Positions 1-8,228 of a DNA stretch of 36,356 nt are shown one piece after another (position 1 is the stretch's first letter; each line of letters starts with the position of its first letter). The DNA is from Eubacteriales bacterium (GTDB taxonomy: Bacteria > Bacillota > Clostridia > Lachnospirales > Lachnospiraceae), in contig JAUNPU010000033.1 in NCBI GenBank assembly GCA_030536555.1, positions 1-36,356 on the forward strand, given 5' to 3'. Under the pieces are notes generated by a model. That model saw only the letters and a program-made list of their open reading frames with translations. It was not told the DNA's origin and searched no databases. The position numbers were made by a program, and so were the translations under genes.

Positions 1-90
1 AGAATTTTCAGGGTTTTAAACACTGTTCAATCTTTCATTTTCAAGGTTCATGTTGCTGCTTCGTTGTGACTTCCGCCTCAGCAGCAACGT
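1..90 (-). other. Probable rRNA operon leader (left edge)
   Basis: Read on the minus strand, this stretch lies just downstream of two strong tandem promoters. It carries a hairpin with arms at 52-59 and 81-88 (GTTGCTGC/GCAGCAAC), followed by ACCTTGAAAATGAA, a motif common in rRNA leaders and spacers of Clostridia. The 16S gene itself would lie outside the window, so the assignment is inferred from promoter architecture and leader motif. Confidence 0.45.
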
Positions 91-95
91 TCTAT

Positions 96-124
96 ATCTT
101 AGCACAGCCGCTTGCATTTGTCAA
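96..124 (-). promoter_or_regulatory. Strong sigma-A promoter, proximal of a tandem pair
   Basis: The -35 TTGACA (119-124) and -10 TAAGAT (96-101) are separated by exactly 17 bp on the minus strand. An AT-rich stretch lies upstream. It fires leftward out of the window. Together with the promoter at 200-228 this tandem layout is typical of rRNA operons. Confidence 0.75.
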
Positions 125-199
125 CAACTTTTTTACTTTTTTTGAACTTTCTTTCGAAGTTCAGAAGTTTGTGTGCCGCCGTTCCCAGCGGCGAGTTAT

Positions 200-228
200 A
201 TAATACCAAACCCTTCGCCAAATGTCAA
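200..228 (-). promoter_or_regulatory. Strong sigma-A promoter, distal of a tandem pair
   Basis: The -35 TTGACA (223-228) and -10 TATTAT (200-205) have a 17 bp spacer on the minus strand, preceded by a T/A-rich UP-like stretch. The 10 bases AAGTTGTTGA run into the -35 hexamer of both promoters, so the pair looks duplicated. Confidence 0.75.
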
Positions 229-365
229 CAACTTTTTCAAACTTTTTTAAATTTCCCGTAAACCCAGTTATTCACGCCTTCCTCCTCAATAAGCACAACA
301 AATCTGACCCCAACAATAAAAAGCACGCTGCGCAAACTTTCTATTGTCATGAATCAAAGCCCGCC

Positions 366-516
366 CGGCATACAGCCTGGACCCCATGAAACAAAAGCAG
401 ACCATGTGGAGCACGTCGGTGTTTAGGCTGCGTATTTTGCAGCCTTACGCACCGCTACGTGCGGAAAGGAGCGAAAGCGTGTCTGCGTTGTTTTATGGAG
501 TCCAGGCGTACCCGAA
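366..516. repeat. Palindromic, highly structured intergenic element
   Basis: Two arms of about 28 bp (left about 375-402, right about 481-507) are imperfect reverse complements with a few mismatches. They enclose an inner hairpin AGGCTGC/GCAGCCT (425-431/439-445) and a GCACGT/ACGTGC pair (411-416/457-462). No open reading frame of note is present. It lies downstream of leuA and upstream of the outward-facing promoters. It could be a MITE-like or other dispersed palindromic element, or a structured 3' RNA. The remaining gap bases (229-365, 517-563) show nothing recognisable. Confidence 0.55.
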
Positions 517-563
517 GCCACTTTAGTTGGTCTTATCGAATTCACTCTATCGGCATTTATCTT

Positions 564-2237
564 TTATGAGTAGAACAACCGATTCACCGCACTAAAGATA
601 CCTCTGATAGAGGATCTGGTAATATTGGAGCTCACGCCCACACCGTAAGTCACCTTACCGCTGTTCTTATCCATCAGATGGATATAGGAAGCAGCCTGTG
701 CATTGGAACCTGCGCGCAGCGCATGCTCGTTGTAGTCCAGCACCTTGATCTCGATGCCCAGCTCTTCTTCCAGTCCGCGCTGAACTGCATCGATCGGTCC
801 GTTACCTACGCCGGCAAAGTTCTTCTCGATGCCGTGATCGGTATAGGTAACCTTTGCCAGAGTAGCGTATACGCCCTCTTCCACCTCAGTATCGGTGATC
901 TGGCACTTGCGGAAGTGGAGCGGTTCCTTTCTGTCCAGATAATTGCTGCGGAACTCGTCCATGATCTGCTCTGGAGCAACCTCGCCCTGTTGCTCGGAAA
1001 TCTTCTGGATAACGTCCGCGAACTCCTTGTGCATGCCCTTCGGCAGCTTGTAGCCGTAGAAGGTGTCCATAACGAAGGCTACGCCGCCCTTACCGGACTG
1101 GCTGTTGATGCGGACAATCGGCTCGTACTGGCGTCCGATGTCGGCCGGATCGATCGGCAGGTACGGAACCTCCCAGGTATCGCCGCCGCGCTCGTGAAGT
1201 GCCTGCATACCCTTGTTGATTGCATCCTGGTGAGAGCCGGAAAATGCGGTAAATACCAGCTTGCCTGCATAGGGATGACGGGGATGGATATCCATCTTGG
1301 TGCAGCGCTCGTATACTTCTGCGATTTCGCGTACATTCTCAATGTTCAGCTCCGGATCGATGCCCTGAGAGAACATATTGTATGCCAGATTCAGAATATC
1401 TACGTTACCGGTGCGCTCGCCGTTGCCAAACAGGGTTCCCTCTACACGGTCTGCGCCTGCCAGCATCGCCAGCTCTGTAGCTGCCACGCCGGTACCACGG
1501 TCATTGTGCGGATGTACGCTCAGGATGATGCTGTCGCGGTCCTTGAAGTGCTTGTTCATCCACTCAATCTGGTCTGCGTACACGTTGGGAGTATTCATCT
1601 CCACGGTGGACGGCAGGTTGAAGATAATCGGTTTCTCCGGAGTCGCCTGTCCCCAGGTGTCCTGAACCGCCGTACAGATCTCCAGTGCATAATCCAGCTC
1701 TGTGCCGGTAAAGCTCTCCGGAGAATACTCTAACATCAGATCGCCGTCATAGGTTTTGGCATACTTCTTCACCAGTTCGGTTCCCTCAATGGCAATCTGC
1801 TTGATCTCTTCTTTATCCTTGTGGAATACCACATCGCGCTGTAAGATGGATGTGGAATTGTAAATATGTACTACTACCTTCTTGATGCCCTGAATAGCCT
1901 CAAAGGTTCTCTTGATCAAGTGTTCACGGCACTGTACCAGAACCTGCACGCGCACGTCATCCGGGATCATCTTGCGCTCTACCAGCTGTCTTAAGAAATC
2001 ATACTCAATCTGAGACGCTGCCGGGAAACCGATCTCGATCTCCTTGAATCCAAGCTTCACCAGCATATTGAAGAATTCTACCTTCTCCTCTACCACCATC
2101 GGCTCAATCAGCGCCTGATTGCCGTCGCGCAGGTCAACGCTGCACCAGATCGGTGCCTTCTGGATCTCCTTGTTGGGCCATTCTCTCTCCGGGTAATCTA
2201 CAACCGGTACTCTCTTATATCTGCTGCAATTTAACAT
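564..2237 (-). CDS. leuA: 2-isopropylmalate synthase
   Basis: Condenses 2-oxoisovalerate with acetyl-CoA, the first committed step of leucine synthesis in the cytoplasm. At 557 residues it has the length of the long LeuA class. The N-terminal TIM barrel of the HMGL-like family opens with the RDGNQ motif at residues 37-41, where the Arg-Asp pair is catalytic. The metal-binding HPHND motif lies near residue 243 and is followed by GNGERTGN. The C-terminal part fits the LeuA allosteric (leucine feedback) domain. The ATG has an upstream GAGGAGG-type ribosome site. No other leu gene is adjacent. A promoter at 2536-2564 and a terminator inside the leader point to transcriptional attenuation. Identity is secure; the mode of control is inferred. 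Confidence 0.95.
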   Translation of the reverse strand: MLNCSRYKRVPVVDYPEREWPNKEIQKAPIWCSVDLRDGNQALIEPMVVEEKVEFFNMLVKLGFKEIEIGFPAASQIEYDFLRQLVERKMIPDDVRVQVLVQCREHLIKRTFEAIQGIKKVVVHIYNSTSILQRDVVFHKDKEEIKQIAIEGTELVKKYAKTYDGDLMLEYSPESFTGTELDYALEICTAVQDTWGQATPEKPIIFNLPSTVEMNTPNVYADQIEWMNKHFKDRDSIILSVHPHNDRGTGVAATELAMLAGADRVEGTLFGNGERTGNVDILNLAYNMFSQGIDPELNIENVREIAEVYERCTKMDIHPRHPYAGKLVFTAFSGSHQDAINKGMQALHERGGDTWEVPYLPIDPADIGRQYEPIVRINSQSGKGGVAFVMDTFYGYKLPKGMHKEFADVIQKISEQQGEVAPEQIMDEFRSNYLDRKEPLHFRKCQITDTEVEEGVYATLAKVTYTDHGIEKNFAGVGNGPIDAVQRGLEEELGIEIKVLDYNEHALRAGSNAQAASYIHLMDKNSGKVTYGVGVSSNITRSSIRGIFSAVNRLFYS

Positions 2238-2471
2238 GACTTCTTCCTCCTCAAATCTTCTTCTCTTACTGTCCGTCTCGATGTCACTCTCGGGAATCCC
2301 CGATATTCGACTTTAACTTCAAACGCTTCACCCTACCAAATCACCCGAAGCTTCGGAGTCGATAAATCACGCCATAATTCTGGACAATAAAGATTGTTAC
2401 TCGCCTTGGCTCAGCCCCATCCTTCATCATTCCTTTACTGTTGGATTCCGTTGGTTCTGGAAAATAAGTGC

Positions 2472-2505
2472 AAAAAATCCCGGATGCAGACTACCATCCG
2501 GGATC
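2472..2505 (-). terminator. Intrinsic terminator in the leuA leader
   Basis: On the minus strand, arms ATCCCGGATG and CATCCGGGAT form a 10 bp stem with an 8-nt loop followed by six T. It lies about 30-60 nt downstream of the promoter at 2536-2564 and 235 nt before the leuA start. That places it as an attenuator or as the end of a short leader RNA. No T-box AGGGTGG motif and no clear leucine-rich leader peptide were seen. The rest of the leader (2238-2471) holds two small hairpins near 2294-2310 and 2346-2360. Confidence 0.75.
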
Positions 2506-2535
2506 ATGCCGACATTCTCGTCGCAACGTTCTTTT

Positions 2536-2564
2536 ATTTTAGCACAATTCATTTTCACTGGCAA
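2536..2564 (-). promoter_or_regulatory. Sigma-A promoter for the leuA leader
   Basis: On the minus strand, -35 TTGCCA (2559-2564) and -10 TAAAAT (2536-2541) are separated by 17 bp. The -35 overlaps one arm of the inverted repeat at 2552-2615, so a repressor could act here. Confidence 0.65.
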
Positions 2565-2615
2565 GTGCTTCACCACTGTAAATCGATAGTTTTTCTGTCA
2601 CTTTTCCAGTGAAAA
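2552..2615. repeat. Inverted repeat overlapping the leuA promoter
   Basis: TTTTCACTGGCAAGTG (2552-2567) and CACTTTTCCAGTGAAAA (2599-2615) are nearly perfect reverse complements, 31 bp apart. It lies between the glmM stop and the leuA -10. There is no T-run after the second arm on the minus strand, so it is not an obvious terminator. It may be an operator or a 3'-end stabilising hairpin of glmM mRNA. Confidence 0.5.
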
Positions 2616-2642
2616 CCGCAGGTTCAGCTGCCTCTGTGTATC

Positions 2643-4013
2643 CTACAGCACATGTCCCTGTGCTTTCATAACTTCAATGACCTGATCCACGTACTTACCG
2701 CACAGCTCCTCCGTGGCAGCTTCCACCATCACGCGGACCACCGGTTCGGTGCCGGACTGGCGAAGCAGAATCCGACCATCGCTGCCCAGAGCCTCAGTGA
2801 CCTTCGCCACCTCCGCCTGAACCTGCGGATCGTCCTGTGCCTGCTGCTTGTCGTGAACGCGGACATTTTTCAGCACCTGCGGGAAGATCTCCACCTCAGA
2901 CGCCAGCTTGCCCAGCGACTCCTTCTTCTCCAGCATCACCTCCATCACCTTAAGGGACGTCAGAATGCCGTCTCCGGTGGTAGCATGCTTGCTGAAAATA
3001 ATATGTCCGGACTGCTCGCCGCCCAGACAGTTACCATACTGGGACATATTCTCGTAGACGTACTTGTCGCCTACAGCCGTCTTCTCGTAACCAATGCCTT
3101 CCCGGTCAAATGCCTTGTACAGACCGAAGTTGGACATCACCGTGGTCACCACCGTATTGTTGAACAAGGAGCCATTTTCCTTCATATATTTACCGCAGAT
3201 GTAAAGGATCAGGTCACCGTTGACCTCATTGCCATGCTCATCCACCGCAATGCAGCGGTCCGCATCGCCGTCATAGGCAAATCCCACATCGCAGCCCGTC
3301 TCGCGAACGTAGTCCTGCAGCACGTGAATGTGGGTGGAACCGCAGTCGGTGTTGATATTCAGACCGTTGGGCGCGTTGTTGATCACATGGGTCTCTGCCC
3401 CCAGGGCGTCAAACACATTCTTCGCAATCGCAGAAGCACTGCCGTTGGCGCAGTCCAGCGCCACCTTTTTGCCCTTGAAGGAGCGGGTAGCGATGGAAAT
3501 CAGGTAGCCGATGTAGCGGTTTCTGCCTGCTGCGTAGTCCACCGTGCGGCCGATCCTGTCGCGAACCGCATAGGGAATCTCGCCGATCTCGCCGTCCAAG
3601 TAACGCTCAATCTCCAGGATTACATTCTCTTCCAGCTTCTCGCCGCGGCCGTTGATCACCTTGATTCCGTTGTCATAGTACGGATTGTGGCTGGCGGAAA
3701 TCATAATGCCGCAGTCAAATTCTTCCGTGCGCACCACATAGGATACGCTCGGCGTAGTGGTCACATGGAGCAGGTAAACGTCGGCTCCGGATGCAGTCAG
3801 TCCTGCCACCAGAGAATACTCAAACATATAGCTGCTTCTTCTGGTATCCTTACCGATCACAACGCGGCATCTGCCCTCCGGGTTCTGCGGGGTGCACTCT
3901 GCCCGCTGTCCGTAATACCAGCCCAGAAAACGCCCCACCTCATATGCATGCTCTACTGTCAGATTCACGTTGGCTTCCCCACGAAAGCCGTCTGTACCAA
4001 AATATTTGCCCAT
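2643..4013 (-). CDS. glmM: Phosphoglucosamine mutase
   Basis: Interconverts glucosamine-6-phosphate and glucosamine-1-phosphate, feeding UDP-GlcNAc for peptidoglycan. The 456 residues match the family length. The catalytic phosphoserine loop SASHNP is at residues 106-111 (Ser108), the metal-binding DGDADRC loop near residue 245, and the phosphate-binding RQSGTEPVVR near the C-terminus. The start ATG has GGGAG 11 nt upstream. It begins 16 nt after rfbD, so it is probably the last gene of the rfbABD-glmM operon, linking nucleotide sugars for the cell wall and surface polysaccharide. Confidence 0.93.
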   Translation of the reverse strand: MGKYFGTDGFRGEANVNLTVEHAYEVGRFLGWYYGQRAECTPQNPEGRCRVVIGKDTRRSSYMFEYSLVAGLTASGADVYLLHVTTTPSVSYVVRTEEFDCGIMISASHNPYYDNGIKVINGRGEKLEENVILEIERYLDGEIGEIPYAVRDRIGRTVDYAAGRNRYIGYLISIATRSFKGKKVALDCANGSASAIAKNVFDALGAETHVINNAPNGLNINTDCGSTHIHVLQDYVRETGCDVGFAYDGDADRCIAVDEHGNEVNGDLILYICGKYMKENGSLFNNTVVTTVMSNFGLYKAFDREGIGYEKTAVGDKYVYENMSQYGNCLGGEQSGHIIFSKHATTGDGILTSLKVMEVMLEKKESLGKLASEVEIFPQVLKNVRVHDKQQAQDDPQVQAEVAKVTEALGSDGRILLRQSGTEPVVRVMVEAATEELCGKYVDQVIEVMKAQGHVL

Positions 4014-4029
4014 GTATTATTATTCTCCC

Positions 4030-4878
4030 TTATTCCTGGATTTCCTTCAAATATCTTCCAAGAGCGTCCTGCCAGGATGGCAGGCGTTCAAATCCGTTCT
4101 CCGTCAGCTTTTCCTTGCTCATGCGGCTGTTGGACGGCCGTACTGCCTTTGCCGGGAACTGGTCGCTGCTCACCGGGGTCACAGACACTTCCTCCATGCC
4201 TGCCTGACGGAAAATCTCTTTTGCAAATTCATACCAGCTGCACAGTCCCTCGTTGGTCGCATGGTAGCGGCCATAGCGGTCTGTCTGAATCATATCCACC
4301 AGCAGACGGGACAGGTCGTAGGTATAGGTCGGAGAGCCCACCTGGTCATCCACAACGCTAACCGCGCCCCGCTCCCTGCCCAGACGCAGCATGGTCTTGA
4401 TAAAGTTCTTTCCAGCCACGCCAAATACCCAGGCGATGCGCACGATAAAATACTTCTCCACCAGCTCTTCCACCGCCAGTTCGCCCTCGTACTTGGTCTG
4501 TCCGTATACATTCAGCGGAGCACGCTCGTCATCCGGCTCCCAGGGGCGGGTACCCTGACCATCAAACACATAGTCCGTGCTGATATACATCATCTTCACG
4601 CCGGCATCACGGCAGGCAAGCGCCACATTGCGGGTTCCTTCGCCGTTGACCTTCCGGCACAGCTCCACCTGGTCCTCGGCAGCATCTACTGCAGTATATG
4701 CCGCACAGTGGATGACTGCATCCACCTGTGCCTCCGAAATCACACGCTGGCAGGCAGCCGCGTCAGTGATATCCATCTCCTCCACGTCCACACCAATGCC
4801 CTCGAAGCCTCTCTTTGCCAGCTCATTCATCAAATCTGTGCCAAGCTGACCCCTGGCACCTGTCACCAATACTCTCAT
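4030..4878 (-). CDS. rfbD: dTDP-4-dehydrorhamnose reductase
   Basis: Performs the last, NAD(P)H-dependent step to dTDP-L-rhamnose. The 282-residue extended SDR protein has the Rossmann glycine motif TGARGQLG at residues 6-13, STDYVFDG, and the catalytic YGQTK (YxxxK) near residue 130. I chose the ATG at 4878, which starts two bases past the rfbB stop codon (4880-4882). A longer in-frame opening reaching 4953 would overlap rfbB and lacks homology. GGAG lies 12 nt upstream. The tight spacing indicates translational coupling with rfbB. Confidence 0.92.
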   Translation of the reverse strand: MRVLVTGARGQLGTDLMNELAKRGFEGIGVDVEEMDITDAAACQRVISEAQVDAVIHCAAYTAVDAAEDQVELCRKVNGEGTRNVALACRDAGVKMMYISTDYVFDGQGTRPWEPDDERAPLNVYGQTKYEGELAVEELVEKYFIVRIAWVFGVAGKNFIKTMLRLGRERGAVSVVDDQVGSPTYTYDLSRLLVDMIQTDRYGRYHATNEGLCSWYEFAKEIFRQAGMEEVSVTPVSSDQFPAKAVRPSNSRMSKEKLTENGFERLPSWQDALGRYLKEIQE

Positions 4879-4879
4879 T

Positions 4880-5902
4880 TTACAGTTTGTCTCCGTACAT
4901 TTTCTCAAAATAGTTGCTGTACTCACCGCTGATGATATGCTCCCACCACTCACGGTTCTCCAGATACCACTGGATTGTCTGCTTCATGCCGGTATCAAAG
5001 TTGAACTCCGGCTTCCAGCCAAGCTCGGTCTCCAGCTTCTTCGGATCGATGGCATAGCGTCTGTCATGACCCGGTCTGTCGGTCACGTACTTGATCAGGC
5101 TCTCCGGCTTGTCCAAAGCACGCAGCACGGTCTTGACCACCTCTAAGTTGGTGCGCTCGTTGTGACCGCCAATATTGTATACACAGCCGTCAGCACCCTT
5201 GCGGACAATCAGGTCGATAGCCTGGCAGTGATCCTTTACATGCAGCCAGTCGCGGACATTGGCACCATTGCCGTATACCGGAAGTTCCTCGTCAGCCAGC
5301 GCACGGCTGATCATCAGCGGAATCAGCTTCTCCGGGAACTGGTACGGGCCATAGTTGTTGGAGCAGCGGGAAATGGACACCGGAATGCCGAAGGTTCTGT
5401 GATAAGCCATCACGAACAGATCCGCACTTGCCTTGGAGGAAGAGTACGGGCTGGACGTATGCAGCGGGGTCTCCTCGGTGAAGAATAAGTCCGGGCGGTC
5501 AAGCGGCAGGTCACCGTACACCTCATCGGTGGACACCTGATGGAAGCGCTTGATGCCGAACTGCTTGCAGGCATCCAGCAGCGTGGTGGTACCCATCACG
5601 TTGGTGCGCACGAAGATCTCCGGGTCGGTGATGGAGCGGTCTACATGGCTCTCGGCTGCAAAGTTGACAATCACATCCGGCTTCTCATCCTCAAACAGCT
5701 TGAAAATGAACTCGCGGTCTGCGATATCGCCCTTGATGAACTTGTAGTTGGGCTTGTTCTCAACCGGCTTTAAGGTCTCTAAGTTGCCTGCGTAGGTCAG
5801 AGCATCCAGATTGATAATCATGTCCTCCGGATATTTCTCTACCATATAGTGTACAAAGTTACCGCCGATAAAGCCGGCGCCGCCTGTTACGATAATTTTC
5901 AT
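4880..5902 (-). CDS. rfbB: dTDP-glucose 4,6-dehydratase
   Basis: Converts dTDP-glucose to dTDP-4-keto-6-deoxyglucose using bound NAD. The 340-residue protein has the Rossmann motif GGAGFIGG near the N-terminus, HVDRSI, STDEVYGDL and the catalytic YSSSK near residue 153. The ATG at 5902 is preferred over an in-frame TTG at 5923 because AAAGGA precedes it and the homology begins here. Its ribosome site overlaps the rfbA stop region. Family assignment is certain. Confidence 0.93.
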   Translation of the reverse strand: MKIIVTGGAGFIGGNFVHYMVEKYPEDMIINLDALTYAGNLETLKPVENKPNYKFIKGDIADREFIFKLFEDEKPDVIVNFAAESHVDRSITDPEIFVRTNVMGTTTLLDACKQFGIKRFHQVSTDEVYGDLPLDRPDLFFTEETPLHTSSPYSSSKASADLFVMAYHRTFGIPVSISRCSNNYGPYQFPEKLIPLMISRALADEELPVYGNGANVRDWLHVKDHCQAIDLIVRKGADGCVYNIGGHNERTNLEVVKTVLRALDKPESLIKYVTDRPGHDRRYAIDPKKLETELGWKPEFNFDTGMKQTIQWYLENREWWEHIISGEYSNYFEKMYGDKL

Positions 5903-5919
5903 AGTATTTATGATTCCTT

Positions 5920-6813
5920 TCAATTATTATGCAGTTTGTCGATATACTTGCCGTCCAGTACATCCTTCAGATACTGGCCGTACTGATTCTTCTTCAGAAC
6001 CTCGTAGGTCTCCAGCACCTGCTCTTTGCTGATCCAGCCATTTAAGTAGGCAATCTCCTCCAGACAGGCAATCTTGCGGTGCTGATGGGTCTCGATGGTC
6101 TTGACAAAGTTGGTCGCCTCCACCAGAGATTCGTGAGTACCGGTATCCAGCCAGGTAAAGCCCTGTCCCAGCAGGGTCACATCCAGCTCGCCGTTCTCCA
6201 GATAGATCCGGTTCAGATCGGTGATCTCCAGCTCGCCGCGGGCAGACGGCTTCAGATTCTTCGCATACTCCACAACCCGGTTGTCATAGAAGTACAAACC
6301 GGTCACGCAGTAGTTGGACTTCGGATGCTCCGGCTTCTCCTCGATGGAGATAGCCTTGCCCTCCGCATCGAATTCCACGATACCAAAACGCTCCGGATCA
6401 TCCACATAGTAGCCAAATACGGTAGCGCCGCTCTCCTTGCCTGCAGCTGCACGCAGACGCTTCTTCAGTCCCTGGCCGTGGAAAATATTGTCGCCCAGCA
6501 CCATCGCCACAGAATCATCACCGATAAAATCAGCGCCGATGATAAATGCCTGCGCCAGTCCATCCGGGCTCGGCTGAACCGCATACTGCAGATTCACTCC
6601 AAACTGATGTCCGTCCCCTAAAAGCGCCTCAAAACGCGGCGTGTCATCCGGGGTGGAAATGATCAGAATGTCTCGGATTCCCGCATTCATCAGCACGGAA
6701 AGCGGATAGTAGATCATCGGCTTATCATAAATCGGCAGCAGCTGCTTGGAAGTCACCTTCGTCAGCGGATACAAACGTGTGCCGGAACCACCGGCAAGAA
6801 TAATACCTTTCAT
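5920..6813 (-). CDS. rfbA: Glucose-1-phosphate thymidylyltransferase
   Basis: Makes dTDP-glucose from dTTP and glucose-1-phosphate, the entry to the dTDP-rhamnose pathway. The 297 residues are the usual length. The nucleotide-binding [11 protein letters not shown] motif is at residues 8-18, followed by [27 protein letters not shown] and [11 protein letters not shown]. The start has AAGGGAG 7 nt upstream. It is first in the operon, behind the promoter at 6882-6910. The 3,5-epimerase gene rfbC is not in this cluster. Confidence 0.94.
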   Translation of the reverse strand: MKGIILAGGSGTRLYPLTKVTSKQLLPIYDKPMIYYPLSVLMNAGIRDILIISTPDDTPRFEALLGDGHQFGVNLQYAVQPSPDGLAQAFIIGADFIGDDSVAMVLGDNIFHGQGLKKRLRAAAGKESGATVFGYYVDDPERFGIVEFDAEGKAISIEEKPEHPKSNYCVTGLYFYDNRVVEYAKNLKPSARGELEITDLNRIYLENGELDVTLLGQGFTWLDTGTHESLVEATNFVKTIETHQHRKIACLEEIAYLNGWISKEQVLETYEVLKKNQYGQYLKDVLDGKYIDKLHNN

Positions 6814-6881
6814 ATGTCTTCTCCCTTGTATGTCAGGCGCAATACGCCCGATTTTACTATATTGCTATTTTGCTAGTTTGT

Positions 6882-6910
6882 ACTATAACACACAATGTTT
6901 TAGATTGCAA
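6882..6910 (-). promoter_or_regulatory. Promoter of the rfbABD-glmM operon
   Basis: On the minus strand, -35 TTGCAA (6905-6910) and -10 TATAGT (6882-6887) have a 17 bp spacer. It lies about 70 bp before the rfbA start and just past the sortase stop. Confidence 0.7.
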
Positions 6911-6947
6911 TGAAGGATTCCTGAAGGAATTATGAGGAATTTTGGTA

Positions 6948-7778
6948 CTAATGAACCTTTTCGGTCTCTTCCCCCGCCGGTATCACTTCCCCGTTCTCAT
7001 CCACCTCAACTGCATACAGCAGCGTCCGGGCATCCTTCATCTCATAGCTGCAGGTCACCAGGGTGAACACAGAACCTACTGACACCTCCGGCATCTCCGC
7101 ATAGCTGCACGGCTCCAGCCGCTCCTTCAGCCAAGCATCGTAGGACTCCTGAGACTTGAACTTCGTCTTGCGCACAATGCCGTCAGAGCCGGTATAGTAG
7201 CAGGACACCGCTTTCAGATGGATGGTCCGCTCCGGTGTGTAGACTTCAAAATACTGATGCGCCTTAAAGTATTCCGGATCCTTGAACTTCACCACATCCT
7301 TGAACATGGAACCGTCCTTCATATGATGCCCGTAGATTGGATTGTTCCATCCGGAAAAATCCGGCTCGCTGTCACAGTCCAGATAAATCGCGCCGTACAC
7401 GCTCTCATTGCCGTCAAAGTCCGTGTGCAGGTACTTCTCATTGCTCTCGGCATCATACAGAATCGGATAGTCGATCCTGGTATCCGGAATCCGAATCCAT
7501 CCCACCACATCCGGGTTCTCCGCCTGAAGCGTCTCGAAGTCGATGGGAGATACATAGGGCGGCTCTGTCTCCGGTTCCTTCTCCGTCTCAGTCTCGATCA
7601 CCACCTCTTCCGTGGTCTGGGATGCCAGCTGCGCCAGCCGCTCCTGCTCCTCCCGCTGCCGCCTGGATTCAATCTGCTCACGAATCACGCCGATGCCGCT
7701 GACTACCATCACCAGCAGCAGAATACCGATTATAATATTGCGGGGTGTCAATCCCCCGCCTTTACTGCCCTTCGCCAT
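6948..7778 (-). CDS. srtB: Class B sortase
   Basis: A membrane-anchored cysteine transpeptidase that attaches surface proteins to the wall or builds pili. The 276 residues start with a short basic N-terminus and one membrane segment (about residues 13-32), then a charged Glu/Gln-rich linker, then the sortase barrel. The catalytic His lies in YGHHMKDG near residue 150, the Cys in TLVTC near 243, and the Arg in KDARTLL near 250. Spacing and motifs fit class B. AGGAGG is 9 nt before the ATG. Its own promoter is at 7825-7853. No obvious sortase substrate is encoded nearby, so the substrate is unknown. Confidence 0.88.
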   Translation of the reverse strand: MAKGSKGGGLTPRNIIIGILLLVMVVSGIGVIREQIESRRQREEQERLAQLASQTTEEVVIETETEKEPETEPPYVSPIDFETLQAENPDVVGWIRIPDTRIDYPILYDAESNEKYLHTDFDGNESVYGAIYLDCDSEPDFSGWNNPIYGHHMKDGSMFKDVVKFKDPEYFKAHQYFEVYTPERTIHLKAVSCYYTGSDGIVRKTKFKSQESYDAWLKERLEPCSYAEMPEVSVGSVFTLVTCSYEMKDARTLLYAVEVDENGEVIPAGEETEKVH

Positions 7779-7824
7779 ATCATTTGTCCTCCTGGAACAT
7801 AAAATTTGTGTTCTTTATCTTCCT

Positions 7825-7853
7825 ATTATACTAAATCCGACGTCCTGTTACAA
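7825..7853 (-). promoter_or_regulatory. Promoter of the sortase gene
   Basis: On the minus strand, -35 TTGTAA (7848-7853) and a perfect -10 TATAAT (7825-7830) are separated by 17 bp. It sits between the spoIIID terminator and the sortase start. Confidence 0.75.
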
Positions 7854-7863
7854 CATTCACCGT

Positions 7864-7898
7864 AAAAAAAGACATCTTACTTTCCATTGTAAGATGCC
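7864..7898 (-). terminator. Intrinsic terminator after spoIIID
   Basis: On the minus strand, GCATCTTAC and GTAAGATGTC form the stem around an 8-nt loop, followed by seven T (7864-7870). It begins 10 bp past the spoIIID stop. Confidence 0.8.
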
Positions 7899-7907
7899 TT
7901 TCCACGA

Positions 7908-8183
7908 TTATTCTTCCTTCTTGCTGCAGATTGCCAGCCGGTGCTGGTACTTCTCCCTCGTAGCCAGTCCGCCCCGGATGTGACGCTCGGACTTGTTCAC
8001 ATCCAGCACCACCCGGGCACGCGCAGCCAGAGACGGGTTGATGTGTGTAAGACGGTCGGTCACGTCCTTGTGGACTGTGGACTTTGAGATTCCGAACTTC
8101 TTCGCCGTCTGCCTCACCGTCGCATTGTGGTCTATGATGTAATTGGCGATGGCTACTGCCCGCTCTTCAATATATTCTTTCAC
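7908..8183 (-). CDS. spoIIID: Sporulation transcriptional regulator SpoIIID
   Basis: A small DNA-binding regulator of the mother-cell sporulation programme, acting with sigma-E. The 91 residues match the family. The helix-turn-helix lies in VRQTAKKFGISKSTVHKDV (about residues 23-41), followed by the basic C-terminal part with HINPSLAARARVVLDVNKSERHIRGG-type sequence. The start codon is GTG (8183-8181). GGGGGA lies 6 nt upstream and is inside the right arm of a strong hairpin (8188-8229). The first half of the gene and 45 bp upstream are duplicated at 15062-15223, so the native upstream region was probably displaced by an insertion. This copy keeps the complete gene. Confidence 0.93.
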   Translation of the reverse strand: MKEYIEERAVAIANYIIDHNATVRQTAKKFGISKSTVHKDVTDRLTHINPSLAARARVVLDVNKSERHIRGGLATREKYQHRLAICSKKEE

Positions 8184-8228
8184 GGAAAATCCCCCGCAAA
8201 ACCTGTTTTTACAAGGTATGCGGGGGAT
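8067..8228. repeat. Left copy of a 162-bp direct repeat
   Basis: It matches 15062-15223 without gaps at an offset of 6,995 bp, with seven mismatches, four of them in the inner 150 bp. It covers the first half of spoIIID, the GTG start and the upstream hairpin. Beyond 8228 a weaker match continues (minus-strand AAGTCTACCG against AAGTATACCG) up to the stop codons of the neighbouring genes. It forms the left boundary of the inserted segment. Confidence 0.9.

Noticed and set aside
678..1733. Long plus-strand reading frame opposite leuA
   Set aside because: It is the antisense shadow of a well-conserved gene, lacks a ribosome site and reads like no known family.
2652..4361. 569-codon plus-strand frame opposite glmM and rfbD
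   Set aside because: Composition is that of an antisense shadow, and both minus-strand genes are secure.
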